From assembly GCA_902806245.1 (NCBI GenBank), contig CADCVU010000012.1, forward strand, positions 1 to 41,545: a DNA stretch of 41,545 nt, given 5' to 3'. The position numbers and the translations under genes are program-made. The stretch is from an uncultured Solirubrobacterales bacterium (GTDB lineage: Bacteria; Actinomycetota; Thermoleophilia; Solirubrobacterales; Thermoleophilaceae). Under the pieces are notes generated by a model that saw only the letters and a program-made list of their open reading frames with translations, was not told where the DNA came from and searched no databases. This document shows positions 32,817 through 40,558 of this stretch, one piece after another; the first letter of the stretch is position 1; each line of letters starts with the position of its first letter.

Positions 32817-34100
32817 CTAGCTCGCTTGCAGAGGCGCGAGCGTCGGCTCGCCTGGTGGATCCGCTTCATCGAGGGGCCCGGCCGGCCCTCGTTGGCCGTG
32901 CTTGTGTCGATACATCGCCGTGTCGGCGCGATGGAGGACGTCCCAGAACTCGGCGTCGTCGGGCTCGCGCTGGGCCCAGCCGATGCTGAGGCCCTCGACG
33001 GGCAGACCGTCGACCGCCTGCTCGAGCGACCGGGCGAGCGCCTCGAGGCCGCTTCGGCCCGTCTCCTCCGTGAGGACCACGAACTCGTCGCCGCCGAGGC
33101 GGGCGAGGAGGTCGCTGCGGCGGACGCGCCCGGCGAGGGCACGCGCGAGGTCCCGGAGCAGGCAGTCGCCCGCGCGGTGGCCGTGGGCGTCGTTCACGGC
33201 TTTGAAGCCGTCGATGTCGAGGACGAGAACTCCGATAGGTCGCTCGTAGCGCTTGGCTCGCTCCCAGTCGAGGGCCGAGCGGTGATCGAAGGCGAGTCGG
33301 TTTGGGAGGCCGGTGAGCGGGTCGCGCAGGGCGAGCCGCTCCACCCGGCGCGAGCGCCGACGCTCGCGCACGAGCATGGCCAGGAGCGCGAGCGCGGCCA
33401 GGAGGCCGGCGACCAGAGCGACCCGCACCGGCAGCGGGATGTAGCTCACAAGGCGCTCCGCGGCCTTGCCGAGGTCGCGGAGAGCGTCGTCGAGGCCCGT
33501 CCCACGAGCGGTCGCGGCGGGGCTTCGAGCAGGCGCCGGCGGGGAGGCGGCGCCGAGGGGGGAAGGCCGGCGCTCGCCGCGGCGCGGGCGGTCGACCCGC
33601 CTCGCGCCCCGGGCATCGGACGGGCCCCTGCCGGCGGAGGGGTTCGGCGCTCGGGTGGCGGCCGCCCGCGGTCGCGACCCGGCGGGTCGGTCGGACCGCG
33701 ACCTAGGATCGACGTTCGTGGAGGAAGGAGGCCGGGACTGCGCCGGCGGGGCGGCGACCGGCGGCCCGGTGGGCGAGCGCAGATCCGGTGCCAGCACGGC
33801 CGACTCCGGGTGCGGGAGCTCCGCCTCGCTCTCAGGTGGCTGCGGCACCGTGGGCGGCTCGAGCCGCAGCGGCGGATGAGCGTCGAGCGGCGGAGGAGGC
33901 TCGGGGAGGATCGGGGGCGGCGGCGTGGGCTCCGGCGGGGTCACCTCGGTCGGTGAGCCACCCACCTGACCGGGCGCGGGAACTGCCCCCGCGGCGGCTG
34001 CGGGAACGGAGCAGGCAAGCACGGCGAGCAGTCCTCCCACAGCGGCGCGGACCCGAGCCCTCAGCGGCAGCCTCTCGCGTGTGTCCGTCGGTCGGGGCAT
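32817..34100 (-). CDS. membrane diguanylate cyclase with long proline-rich extracytoplasmic region
   Basis: The protein has 427 residues from ATG 34100, with GGAGAA ahead. A signal-like hydrophobic segment (AVGGLLAVLACSVPAAAAG) precedes about 190 residues of Pro/Arg/Ala-rich disordered sequence. A transmembrane helix follows (VALVAGLLAALALLAMLV), then a GGDEF domain with DPLTGLPNRLAFD, LDIDGFKAVNDAHGH and RLGGDEFVVL. RRSD five residues before GGDEF is a product-inhibition I-site. It should synthesise cyclic di-GMP, with a wall-spanning outer tail possibly sensing the envelope. Confidence 0.88.
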   Translation of the reverse strand: MPRPTDTRERLPLRARVRAAVGGLLAVLACSVPAAAAGAVPAPGQVGGSPTEVTPPEPTPPPPILPEPPPPLDAHPPLRLEPPTVPQPPESEAELPHPESAVLAPDLRSPTGPPVAAPPAQSRPPSSTNVDPRSRSDRPAGSRPRAAATRAPNPSAGRGPSDARGARRVDRPRRGERRPSPLGAASPPAPARSPAATARGTGLDDALRDLGKAAERLVSYIPLPVRVALVAGLLAALALLAMLVRERRRSRRVERLALRDPLTGLPNRLAFDHRSALDWERAKRYERPIGVLVLDIDGFKAVNDAHGHRAGDCLLRDLARALAGRVRRSDLLARLGGDEFVVLTEETGRSGLEALARSLEQAVDGLPVEGLSIGWAQREPDDAEFWDVLHRADTAMYRHKHGQRGPAGPLDEADPPGEPTLAPLQAS

Positions 34101-34331
34101 CGGTTCTTCTCCATCGGCCGGTTCGGGCGCTACCTCAAGCCGCTCGTACCTCGGAGTGCGCCCCCACACCTGTCACGACGAGCCAACCAACGATCGCGAC
34201 GAGCATCTCGTCCAAAGACTGTCGGTTTCTGTCGGCGAGAGCCGATCGAGAACTTGAGTCGAACGGCCGAGCGTCTGGGGTTCCCTCGATCCCGTGACAC
34301 GACCGAGCTAGCGAGCTCCGCTCAGGCTCTC

Positions 34332-34892
34332 CTAACGCGGCTCGAGCACCTCGAGCAGGGCGCGCGCCGAGACGGGACAGAACTGGGCGCCGATGCCGCG
34401 CTCGTTCTCGGCACGGGCGAGGGCTGGATCGAGCGCACGCCCGGGGGGCGGTCGCTCACCATGGCGTGATAGGCGTCGCAGACCAGGGTGACCCGGCCGG
34501 CTAACAAGGGTTCCGCAGTGCTCGCCGTTCGAGAAGATGAGCGGGACGACGCGAAGGCTCCGACGTCGGCCGCTTCGGTCACCTCCGGCGAGGCCGCGGG
34601 TCGTCGGCGCGCACGTCGGGAAGGAGTTTGGGAAGCCGCCCTGCGAGAACCCGCTGGCAATAGGTCTGGTCGAGCGGCATGACGAGCCCCTCGTGGAGGC
34701 CGAAGGAACCGTGTCGCCCTCAAGCGCTCGAAAGCTCTGGTCGCCCTCGACGCCCTCGGTCGCGTAGGCGACGTCCATGTCCAGGAACTCTCGTACCGCC
34801 TCGAGCACCCGCTCGGCGGTCGAATTCTGCGCAAGCTCGCCCAGCCTCCGCGCGTTGCGTTTCGTCGTGCGTCTGGGCTCGATCGTCGTCAT
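34332..34892 (-). pseudogene. collapsed GAF/HD-GYP signalling gene
   Basis: Family-like blocks occur in the right order but in alternating frames. LDMDVAYATEGVEGDQ and LEGDT follow the ATG at 34892. FGLHEGLVMPLDQTYC and LPKLLPDVRADDPR are in a second frame, PEVTEAADVGAFAS in a third, and VVPLIFSNGEHCGTLV back in the first. After that the sequence jumps to the tail of an HD-GYP domain, CDAYHAMVSDRPP (other frame) and LDPALARAENERGIGAQFCP with ARALLEVLEPR (first frame). The catalytic HD core is missing. At least five frame changes plus an internal deletion make this a decayed gene. Confidence 0.8.
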
Positions 34893-34981
34893 GGCACGCG
34901 TTCGGCCAAGCGGACGCCGGGATCATCGACGACCGGGCGCGCGCCGGGGAGACCCTTCCTTCCCCACCGAGCTAGCCTCGG

Positions 34982-35455
34982 CTACCTCTCCATCCGCCTC
35001 AGTCCCTCGCCGTCCTTCCACAGCTCGATCACGAGTCGGTCGCGCGCGTCGCTCAGACGGACGACCGCGACCTCCTCGATCCGCGCGAAAAAGAGATGCC
35101 AGGGGCCGCTCGGCTTCTCCTCGCTACCGGCGAGGAGCTGGTTCTTGCGCTCGGTGTCGTCGATCTCCTCGACGTGGCCGGAGATCTTGGCGTCGCCCTC
35201 CCACGCGGGCGGGTCGATAGAGGCGCTGTGAAGGGCGAAGCGAGGGTCGCGCCTGAGATCGAGCGCCTTGCGCGAGCGCCACATCGCGCCGAACCACAGC
35301 TCGCCGTCCGCGATCTTCGCCTCGGTCCCGCTGATGCGAGGGGACCCGTCGCGACGCAGCGTCGCGATCGTCTTATGTACGCCACCGTCGAGGAAGGCAC
35401 GCGCGCGGCCGGCGAACTCGGGCTCTGACTCCACCACCTCTCGCCAGGTCGCCAT
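34982..35455 (-). CDS. pyridoxamine 5'-phosphate oxidase-like flavin-binding protein
   Basis: The 157-residue split-barrel protein has TIATLRRDGSPRISGTEAKI, ADGELWFGAMWRSRKALDLRRDPRFALHS, AKISGHVEEIDD and a C-terminal barrel strand RLVIELWKDGEGL. This is the general PPOX/F420-binding fold; whether it uses FMN or F420 cannot be told. Stand-alone. Confidence 0.88.
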   Translation of the reverse strand: MATWREVVESEPEFAGRARAFLDGGVHKTIATLRRDGSPRISGTEAKIADGELWFGAMWRSRKALDLRRDPRFALHSASIDPPAWEGDAKISGHVEEIDDTERKNQLLAGSEEKPSGPWHLFFARIEEVAVVRLSDARDRLVIELWKDGEGLRRMER

Positions 35456-35572
35456 GCGTCCTGAGTAGCCGCGGGGCCGCGGTGCCTAACCTCCTCCACC
35501 CGTCGCGGGCTCAGACGGCGCACGACTACGGGCCGGTCCCCTCGTGGTGGCGGGGCCCGCCCGAGGAAGCGC

Positions 35573-35878
35573 TCAACCGCCGCCGCCCCGGTTGCCTTGC
35601 GCCCACGCCGCGATGTTCTTCGAGTCCTTGATGACCTCGCCATCGTCGAGAACGAGTACCGGAACAAAGCTCTCGCCGGTCAGCCGCTTGACCTCCTTGC
35701 GCCCGCGTGTGACGTCGGGCAGCGGCGCCAAGCCGTAGGCCTTCACCACCTCCGGTGAGTGGCCGGCCTCCTTCAGCGCGTCGTGGGCCTTCTTGCAGGG
35801 GTGGGCATCGGGGCGCCACGAATGTCCGATCCGCGGCCACGGCACGGGGAACGTTCCCCAACAGACGTAGAGCCTCAC
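35573..35878 (-). CDS. glutaredoxin/GST-N-like thioredoxin-fold protein
   Basis: The protein has 101 residues from GTG 35878 (RLYVCWGTFPVPW). The fold pattern includes HPCKKAHDALKEAGHSPEVV and the cis-Pro segment ESFVPVLVLDDGEVIKDSKNIAAWA. The usual CxxC is absent: a Cys in YVCWGT and one in HPCKK are about 24 residues apart. Redox or glutathione-like conjugation activity is uncertain; the mycothiol context of actinobacteria makes substrate inference risky. Confidence 0.75.
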   Translation of the reverse strand: MRLYVCWGTFPVPWPRIGHSWRPDAHPCKKAHDALKEAGHSPEVVKAYGLAPLPDVTRGRKEVKRLTGESFVPVLVLDDGEVIKDSKNIAAWAQGNRGGGG

Positions 35879-36115
35879 GGGGTGGGTTGTAGTACGTCCG
35901 CGCCCGCGGCGCGCCGCAGGTGCTCCGTTACCTCCGAGTGCGCGAGAGGTTCCGGGGACCACGGAGCCACCTCCGGTTAGTCTGCGGCAACAGCGACGAG
36001 GAGCCCGATGGACTCAGCGACAGGTGACCCTATTAGGCCCCGGCGTGCGGGCCCCGATCATCCCCGCCGGCACCGAGGACCGCGGTCGTCGGCCGTCACT
36101 CGCGGTCTCTGGGCG

Positions 36116-37447
36116 ATGGGCCTTCCTCCCGGTCCCTCGGCCCCGCCCGTGGTCCAGACGGCCAGATGGCTCAGGCGCCCGATCGAGTTCATGGATTCCT
36201 GTCGGCGCCACTACGGCGACGCCTTCAGCATCAGGCTCCTCGGCTTTCAGACGCCGATGGTGCTGATCTCCGACCCCGAGGCCATCAAGGCCCTGTACTC
36301 GAACCGCGAGCATGGGCTCCCACCCGGGCGCACCGCGGCGCTCGGACCCGTGATGGGGCCTCGCTCGGTGCTCCTGCTCGAGGGGGCCGACCACCTGTCG
36401 CGACGCAAGCTGATGCTGCCGCCGTTCCACGGCGAGCGCATGCGGACCTACGAGTCCGTGATCGCCGAGGCGACGCGAGGGGAGATCGAGTCCTGGCCGC
36501 TTCGAGAGTCGTTTCCGATCCACCCGAGGATGCAGGCGGTGACGCTCGAGATCATCCTGCGCGCGGTCTTCGGCGTCTCGGAGCCGACCCGGCTGGAGTC
36601 CCTGAGGAGGCTGTTGGGCGACCTGCTGGCCGGCATCGCCTCGCCCGGGATAGGGCTGCGCGTGGCCGTCGCGCGTCGGCTCGGCCGCCGTGATCCCATG
36701 GAGGAGGTCGAGCGCCGAGCCCGAGCCGTCGACGACCTCCTGCACGCGGAGATAGCGGAGCGGCGGTCAGACGAGCAGATCGCCGAGCGGGAGGACATCC
36801 TCTCGATGCTCATCACCGCGCGGTTCGAGGACGGCCAGGGCATGACCGACGGGGAGCTGCGAGATCAGCTCGTGACCCTGCTTCTAGCGGGGCACGAGAC
36901 GACCGCGACGGCGCTCGCCTGGACGTTCGATCTGCTGCTGCGCCATTCGGCGAGCCTCGACCGGCTCCGACGCGAGCTGCACGACGGTGCAGAGGAGTAT
37001 CTGCACGCGGTGACCACCGAGGCGCTTCGCCTGCGTCCTGTGGTTCCACTCGCGGGCCGGCGGCTGCGCTCGGAGCTCCGGGTCGACGGACAAGTGCTCC
37101 CGCCCGGAACGGACGTCAGTCCGTCGATCTGGCTGACCCACACACGCGCCGACCGCTACCCCGAACCGCTCGAGTTCCGGCCGGAGCGGTTCCTCGACGA
37201 TGCCCCCGAGACCTACGCCTGGATTCCCTTCGGCGGCGGCGTCCGGCGGTGCCTGGGCGCCGCCTTCGCCGAGTTCGAGATGCGGATCGTGCTCCGCGAG
37301 GTACTCCTGCGCTGCGACGTGCGGGGCGTCCGCTCGGCACCGGAGCGGATCGCCCGGCGCAACATCACCTTCTCGCCGCGAAAGGGAACCCCTGTGGTCG
37401 TGACCGCCCGTGGGTCCACGCCGGGGCGTGAGCCGGCGATGGCGTGA
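36116..37447 (+). CDS. cytochrome P450
   Basis: The protein has 443 residues from ATG 36116 (MGLPPGPSAPPVVQTARWL), the typical Pro-rich start; an upstream ATG at 36008 would add 36 residues of low-complexity sequence. I-helix LLLAGHETTATAL (about residue 257), K-helix TEALRLRP (about 301), and heme-binding loop FGGGVRRCLG with the axial Cys (about 378) are all intact. The oxygenase substrate is unknown and no redox partner is adjacent. The 187 bases after the stop hold only small hairpins, such as the palindrome CGAGCATGCTCG at 37479-37490. Confidence 0.93.
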   Translation: MGLPPGPSAPPVVQTARWLRRPIEFMDSCRRHYGDAFSIRLLGFQTPMVLISDPEAIKALYSNREHGLPPGRTAALGPVMGPRSVLLLEGADHLSRRKLMLPPFHGERMRTYESVIAEATRGEIESWPLRESFPIHPRMQAVTLEIILRAVFGVSEPTRLESLRRLLGDLLAGIASPGIGLRVAVARRLGRRDPMEEVERRARAVDDLLHAEIAERRSDEQIAEREDILSMLITARFEDGQGMTDGELRDQLVTLLLAGHETTATALAWTFDLLLRHSASLDRLRRELHDGAEEYLHAVTTEALRLRPVVPLAGRRLRSELRVDGQVLPPGTDVSPSIWLTHTRADRYPEPLEFRPERFLDDAPETYAWIPFGGGVRRCLGAAFAEFEMRIVLREVLLRCDVRGVRSAPERIARRNITFSPRKGTPVVVTARGSTPGREPAMA

Positions 37448-37634
37448 GACCGGAAGGTCGTCGCTCAGGACCATGAAGCGAGCATGCTCGAAAGACTTGC
37501 TGCCAGACGAGTCGTCGGCAATTGAGGATTGCGCCTTCCAGCCGGGCCGGTCTGACTTCGTACCCTTACCGGGCGTGGCGTGAGTCGGCCTGAGGCGGAG
37601 CGCAGCAAGGTCTGCGGGCGGCCCTGATGCATGC

Positions 37635-38192
37635 CTAGCGGGCCTTCGAGCGAAGCCTAAGGTAAGCCGTGGGCACGGCCCAGGTCAGCCAAACGCCGTT
37701 GACAGTGACGTAGAAATTGAACCCGTCTTCGCCCATGCGGGCTGCGGCGACCTCCAGCACGACCGCTCGCCCATGCCGGGCGCCGACCCGGGTTGCGGTC
37801 GCCGTGTCGGTGGAGAGATGCACGTGGTGCCGCCCAGCTCGCTTCAGGCCCGCCCGCATGATCGAGTCGAGGTGTCGTAGTCCTGTGCCGTGGAACAGAA
37901 CGGCGGGAGGGCTAGCCGGCTCTAGTTCGAGATCGACCTCGACGCTGTGACCCTGGTTGGCGCGAATTCGCGTACGGGTCTCGTCGAAACTGAACCGCTG
38001 CTTGTCGTTCCGCTCAACTACCTGGCGGAGGTCCTCGAGGGTCAACGCGAAGGACTGACTCCGACAGGCGCCCAGCAATGCGTCGATGGAGACCCATCCT
38101 CCGGGCTCGAGCGTGAGGCCGAGGCGTCCTGGGTCGTGACGAAGGTGGCGCGACAGGTACTTCGATGTCTTCACGAGCCGCTTGTTCGTCAT
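37635..38192 (-). CDS. kptA: RNA 2'-phosphotransferase (Tpt1/KptA family)
   Basis: The protein has 185 residues from ATG 38192 (MTNKRLVKTSKYLSRHLRHDP). Family signatures are LSRHLRHDPGRLGL with the catalytic Arg-His, RIRANQGHSVEVDL, LFHGTGLRHLDSI, HHVHLSTDTATATRVGARHG and the final NGVWLTWAVPTAYL. The enzyme transfers an internal RNA 2'-phosphate to NAD+. In eukaryotes it completes tRNA splicing; bacterial use is unclear. It is a monocistronic minus-strand gene, convergent with the P450. Confidence 0.93.
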   Translation of the reverse strand: MTNKRLVKTSKYLSRHLRHDPGRLGLTLEPGGWVSIDALLGACRSQSFALTLEDLRQVVERNDKQRFSFDETRTRIRANQGHSVEVDLELEPASPPAVLFHGTGLRHLDSIMRAGLKRAGRHHVHLSTDTATATRVGARHGRAVVLEVAAARMGEDGFNFYVTVNGVWLTWAVPTAYLRLRSKAR

Positions 38193-38916
38193 GGCACTGC
38201 AGCCCACGGCTTCTTCATGGAGGAGGTCGGAGGGGCTCGCGGACATCCCCGGGTGCGGCAAGCCGCGGCCGGAACATTCATTCCATCGTAGTCGCGCGCA
38301 TGTGCACTGCTGCCTCGAGGAGCGGCCCGGTCTTCGCCCCACCGCGAGCGCGCGCCGCCCGGTCCGCCCCCAACGATGCGCGCGAATGCTCGGCGAACCG
38401 GCTCGAAGCCGGGCGCCGTTTCCCCGCCCCCCTTCATGGCTCGAGCCTCGAAGAGCTGCGCTGGGCACACCCCGCCGAGTGGGTGGAAGCGGTCGCAATC
38501 CAGTTGCCGGCCCCATCGCCAACCGGCGCACAGGCGGAGACAGCGCTGCGCGGCGGCCGTGCGATCGAGTCTCGTGCCGAGTCGGAGACCGCTGACGATC
38601 CGCTGCCGCTCGGTGGAGATCGACTCGCCAAGGCTCTGTGCTGGTCGTGGAGAGCGGCCGATAGCGGCTGGCAGGCCGTCCGACCCGCTAAGCAGCGGGA
38701 CGGTGCCCCTGAGTGGCGAACCGCTGCCGCCACGCGGCGGCGAACGCCCTTCCCGACCCGGATTGCTCGACCTCGTCGTGCGATCGCCTTGCGATCGTCA
38801 GGAGTGCCCGCACACGGCGATTCCGCCTATCCAAGGCGCGCTGGCCAGTTGAGGGTGCCGGCGAACTCCGAGACGCCGAGCGATATTCTGCTTTTGAGCA
38901 GGGCTTTCGCTACTCT
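38193..38916. other. long gene-free stretch
   Basis: Several open frames cross this region on both strands, but none has a known motif, good start context or consistent codon pattern. An AT-richer patch near 38880-38915 contains CTGCT-TTTG-AGCAG. I see nothing else in it. Confidence 0.5.
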
Positions 38917-39007
38917 CAGCGGAGGGGGAGGGATTCGAACCCTCGATGGACCTAACCGGCCCATAACGGTTTTCGAGACTCGCACGATGGTCTCCATGAC
39001 CATCGCA
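38917..39007 (-). repeat. tRNA-Ser(CGA) 3'-half element B (best preserved copy)
   Basis: On the minus strand there is an intact tRNA 3' half. Anticodon loop CTCGAAA (anticodon CGA, plus 38973-38975), stem strand ACCGT, a 7-bp variable arm ATGGGCC-GGTTA-GGTCCAT, T arm GAGGG-TTCGAAT-CCCTC, acceptor strand CCCCTCC, discriminator G, then CTGA. The 5' half of the tRNA is missing. In its place is a perfect 8-bp hairpin CGATGGTC-TCCAT-GACCATCG (plus 38985-39005), starting 17 bases after the amine oxidase stop. Confidence 0.75.
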
Positions 39008-39022
39008 CCGAGTAGTGCTGAT

Positions 39023-40387
39023 TCAGCGGTCGGCAAGCGCTCTCGCCACCTCTCGCGCCGCCCGCTCACCGGCTTCGATCCCGCCGTCCATGTACCCGGG
39101 CCATTCGGTGGCCGTCTCGGTTCCCGCCCAGTGCACGAGGTCGACCGGCTCGCGTATCGCCGGTCCGGTCTCTGTGAGCGTGCCGGGCCCCATCACCCCG
39201 ACTGGCGCGCCCCTGCTCCATCGCTCCTTCGACCAGTGGAGGTCTAGGTAGGCGGAGGGACGAGCGGCCGGTGGCGCGACCGCGCACCCGAGCGCCTCGA
39301 GCACCGCTCGCCGACGGGCATCCCCGTCGAGTCGTCCGAGCTCGCGCGCGGGAGCCCCGGTGACAAAGGCGACGAGGACGCCGGGGCTTCCTCCCGGTGG
39401 GCTGTCGTCTACGACCATCTGGACCGGCCCTCGATCGGTGAACGCCAGGCCGGACAGACCCTCCTCTCGCCACCACGCACGGTCGTAGACGGCCGCAGCC
39501 TTCATGTACGCGCCCATCGCGACGCGCCGGTTGAGGGACTCGCGCCTCGACGGAAGGCGGGGCGTGAACTCGATCTCGCCCGCTAGCGGAGGTGCGAGGG
39601 CGACGATCGCCCGACGGGCTCTGACAATCAGCCGGTCGGACCGAACGACCACCGACGCCCCGTCTCGCTCCACCGACCGCACGGGGGAGCCGAGCACGAC
39701 CGTGTCGCCGAGCTCGTCGGCGAGGAGCCGACAGACCTGATGCGCCCCGCCTGCGAAGCGAGAGTCCTGCGCTCCGCCCTCGAACTCGGTCAAAGCTCGG
39801 TAGCCACCGGCGGCCTGTGTGTACCAGAGGAAGTACAGCAACGAGAGCTCAGCCGGCTCGGCTCCGAACACCGTCCGAGCGACCAGCTCGAAGGTGGCGC
39901 GTGCCGTCTCGGAGCGAAGCCCCCGCATCCAGTCGGCGAGCGTAAGGGAGTCGAGCCGGGCGGCCCTCCGGGTGCGCCACGGGGCACTCACGTCGACCAG
40001 GCGACGTCGGATTCCAACCCGTCCCACGGCCAGCGCGGTCTCGGCCACGGCGAAAGGCGTGGTCAAGGGAGTAGCGCCGGTGAACGTGTAGCGACGGCCG
40101 TCGAGTGTGAGGAGATGCTCGCCGTCCAGGTATTGCGGCTCGATCTCGATCGCGAGCTCGCCCGCCAGCCGTCCGAGACGCCGCTGGGTTGGGCCGATCC
40201 AGTGAGCGCCGAGGTCGACCGGACACCCCTCGATCGAGACCGTGTGCATCTTGCCGCCAACCCGCTCGCGCGCCTCGAGCAGTCGGACCGAAGCTCCGGA
40301 GCTCTTGAGCTCGCGGGCGGCGACGAGGCCGCTGATCCCTGCGCCGATCACCCCGACGTCGACGTCAGGGTCGGACCCAGCCGTCAT
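39023..40387 (-). CDS. flavin monoamine oxidase family protein
   Basis: The protein has 454 residues from ATG 40387. The FAD motif VGVIGAGISGLVAARELKSSG is followed by LLEARERVGGKMHTV, GAHWIGPTQRRL and the C-terminal FAD-binding HWAGTETATEWPGYMDGGIEAGERAA. This is the monoamine/polyamine oxidase fold; relatives deaminate amines or dehydrogenate other substrates. The family Cys that covalently holds FAD in animal MAO is not evident. Element B starts 17 bases after its stop. Confidence 0.92.
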   Translation of the reverse strand: MTAGSDPDVDVGVIGAGISGLVAARELKSSGASVRLLEARERVGGKMHTVSIEGCPVDLGAHWIGPTQRRLGRLAGELAIEIEPQYLDGEHLLTLDGRRYTFTGATPLTTPFAVAETALAVGRVGIRRRLVDVSAPWRTRRAARLDSLTLADWMRGLRSETARATFELVARTVFGAEPAELSLLYFLWYTQAAGGYRALTEFEGGAQDSRFAGGAHQVCRLLADELGDTVVLGSPVRSVERDGASVVVRSDRLIVRARRAIVALAPPLAGEIEFTPRLPSRRESLNRRVAMGAYMKAAAVYDRAWWREEGLSGLAFTDRGPVQMVVDDSPPGGSPGVLVAFVTGAPARELGRLDGDARRRAVLEALGCAVAPPAARPSAYLDLHWSKERWSRGAPVGVMGPGTLTETGPAIREPVDLVHWAGTETATEWPGYMDGGIEAGERAAREVARALADR

Positions 40388-40558
40388 GGGCGGCAGTCTA
40401 GGTAGGCGTTGGAGGAGGTGCGCTCCCAGCACAGCTTCGAGTCCAACAGTTCGTGCTCGTCACGAGCCAGCTGATGTCCTCAGGTCCGGAGTTCTTCCGC
40501 CACTTTCGCTCTCCGCATGCGAGCTGCGGCGCGGCGACGCGAGCGCAGCCTCGGCCCT

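Noticed and set aside
38193-38916. Possible gene in the long gap after kptA
   Set aside because: No frame has motifs, ribosome site or codon pattern on either strand.
38917-39007. Complete tRNA-Ser(CGA)
   Set aside because: The 5' half is missing: the bases before the anticodon loop do not pair with ACCGT and there is no D arm or 5' acceptor strand.
38827-39069. Open frames with SRVRIPPPPL / GGGGIRTLDG-type sequence around 38930 (and similar around 15200, 21850, 23850)
   Set aside because: These are translations across tRNA T arms and acceptor ends on either strand; the underlying feature is a tRNA or tRNA-like fragment, not a protein.
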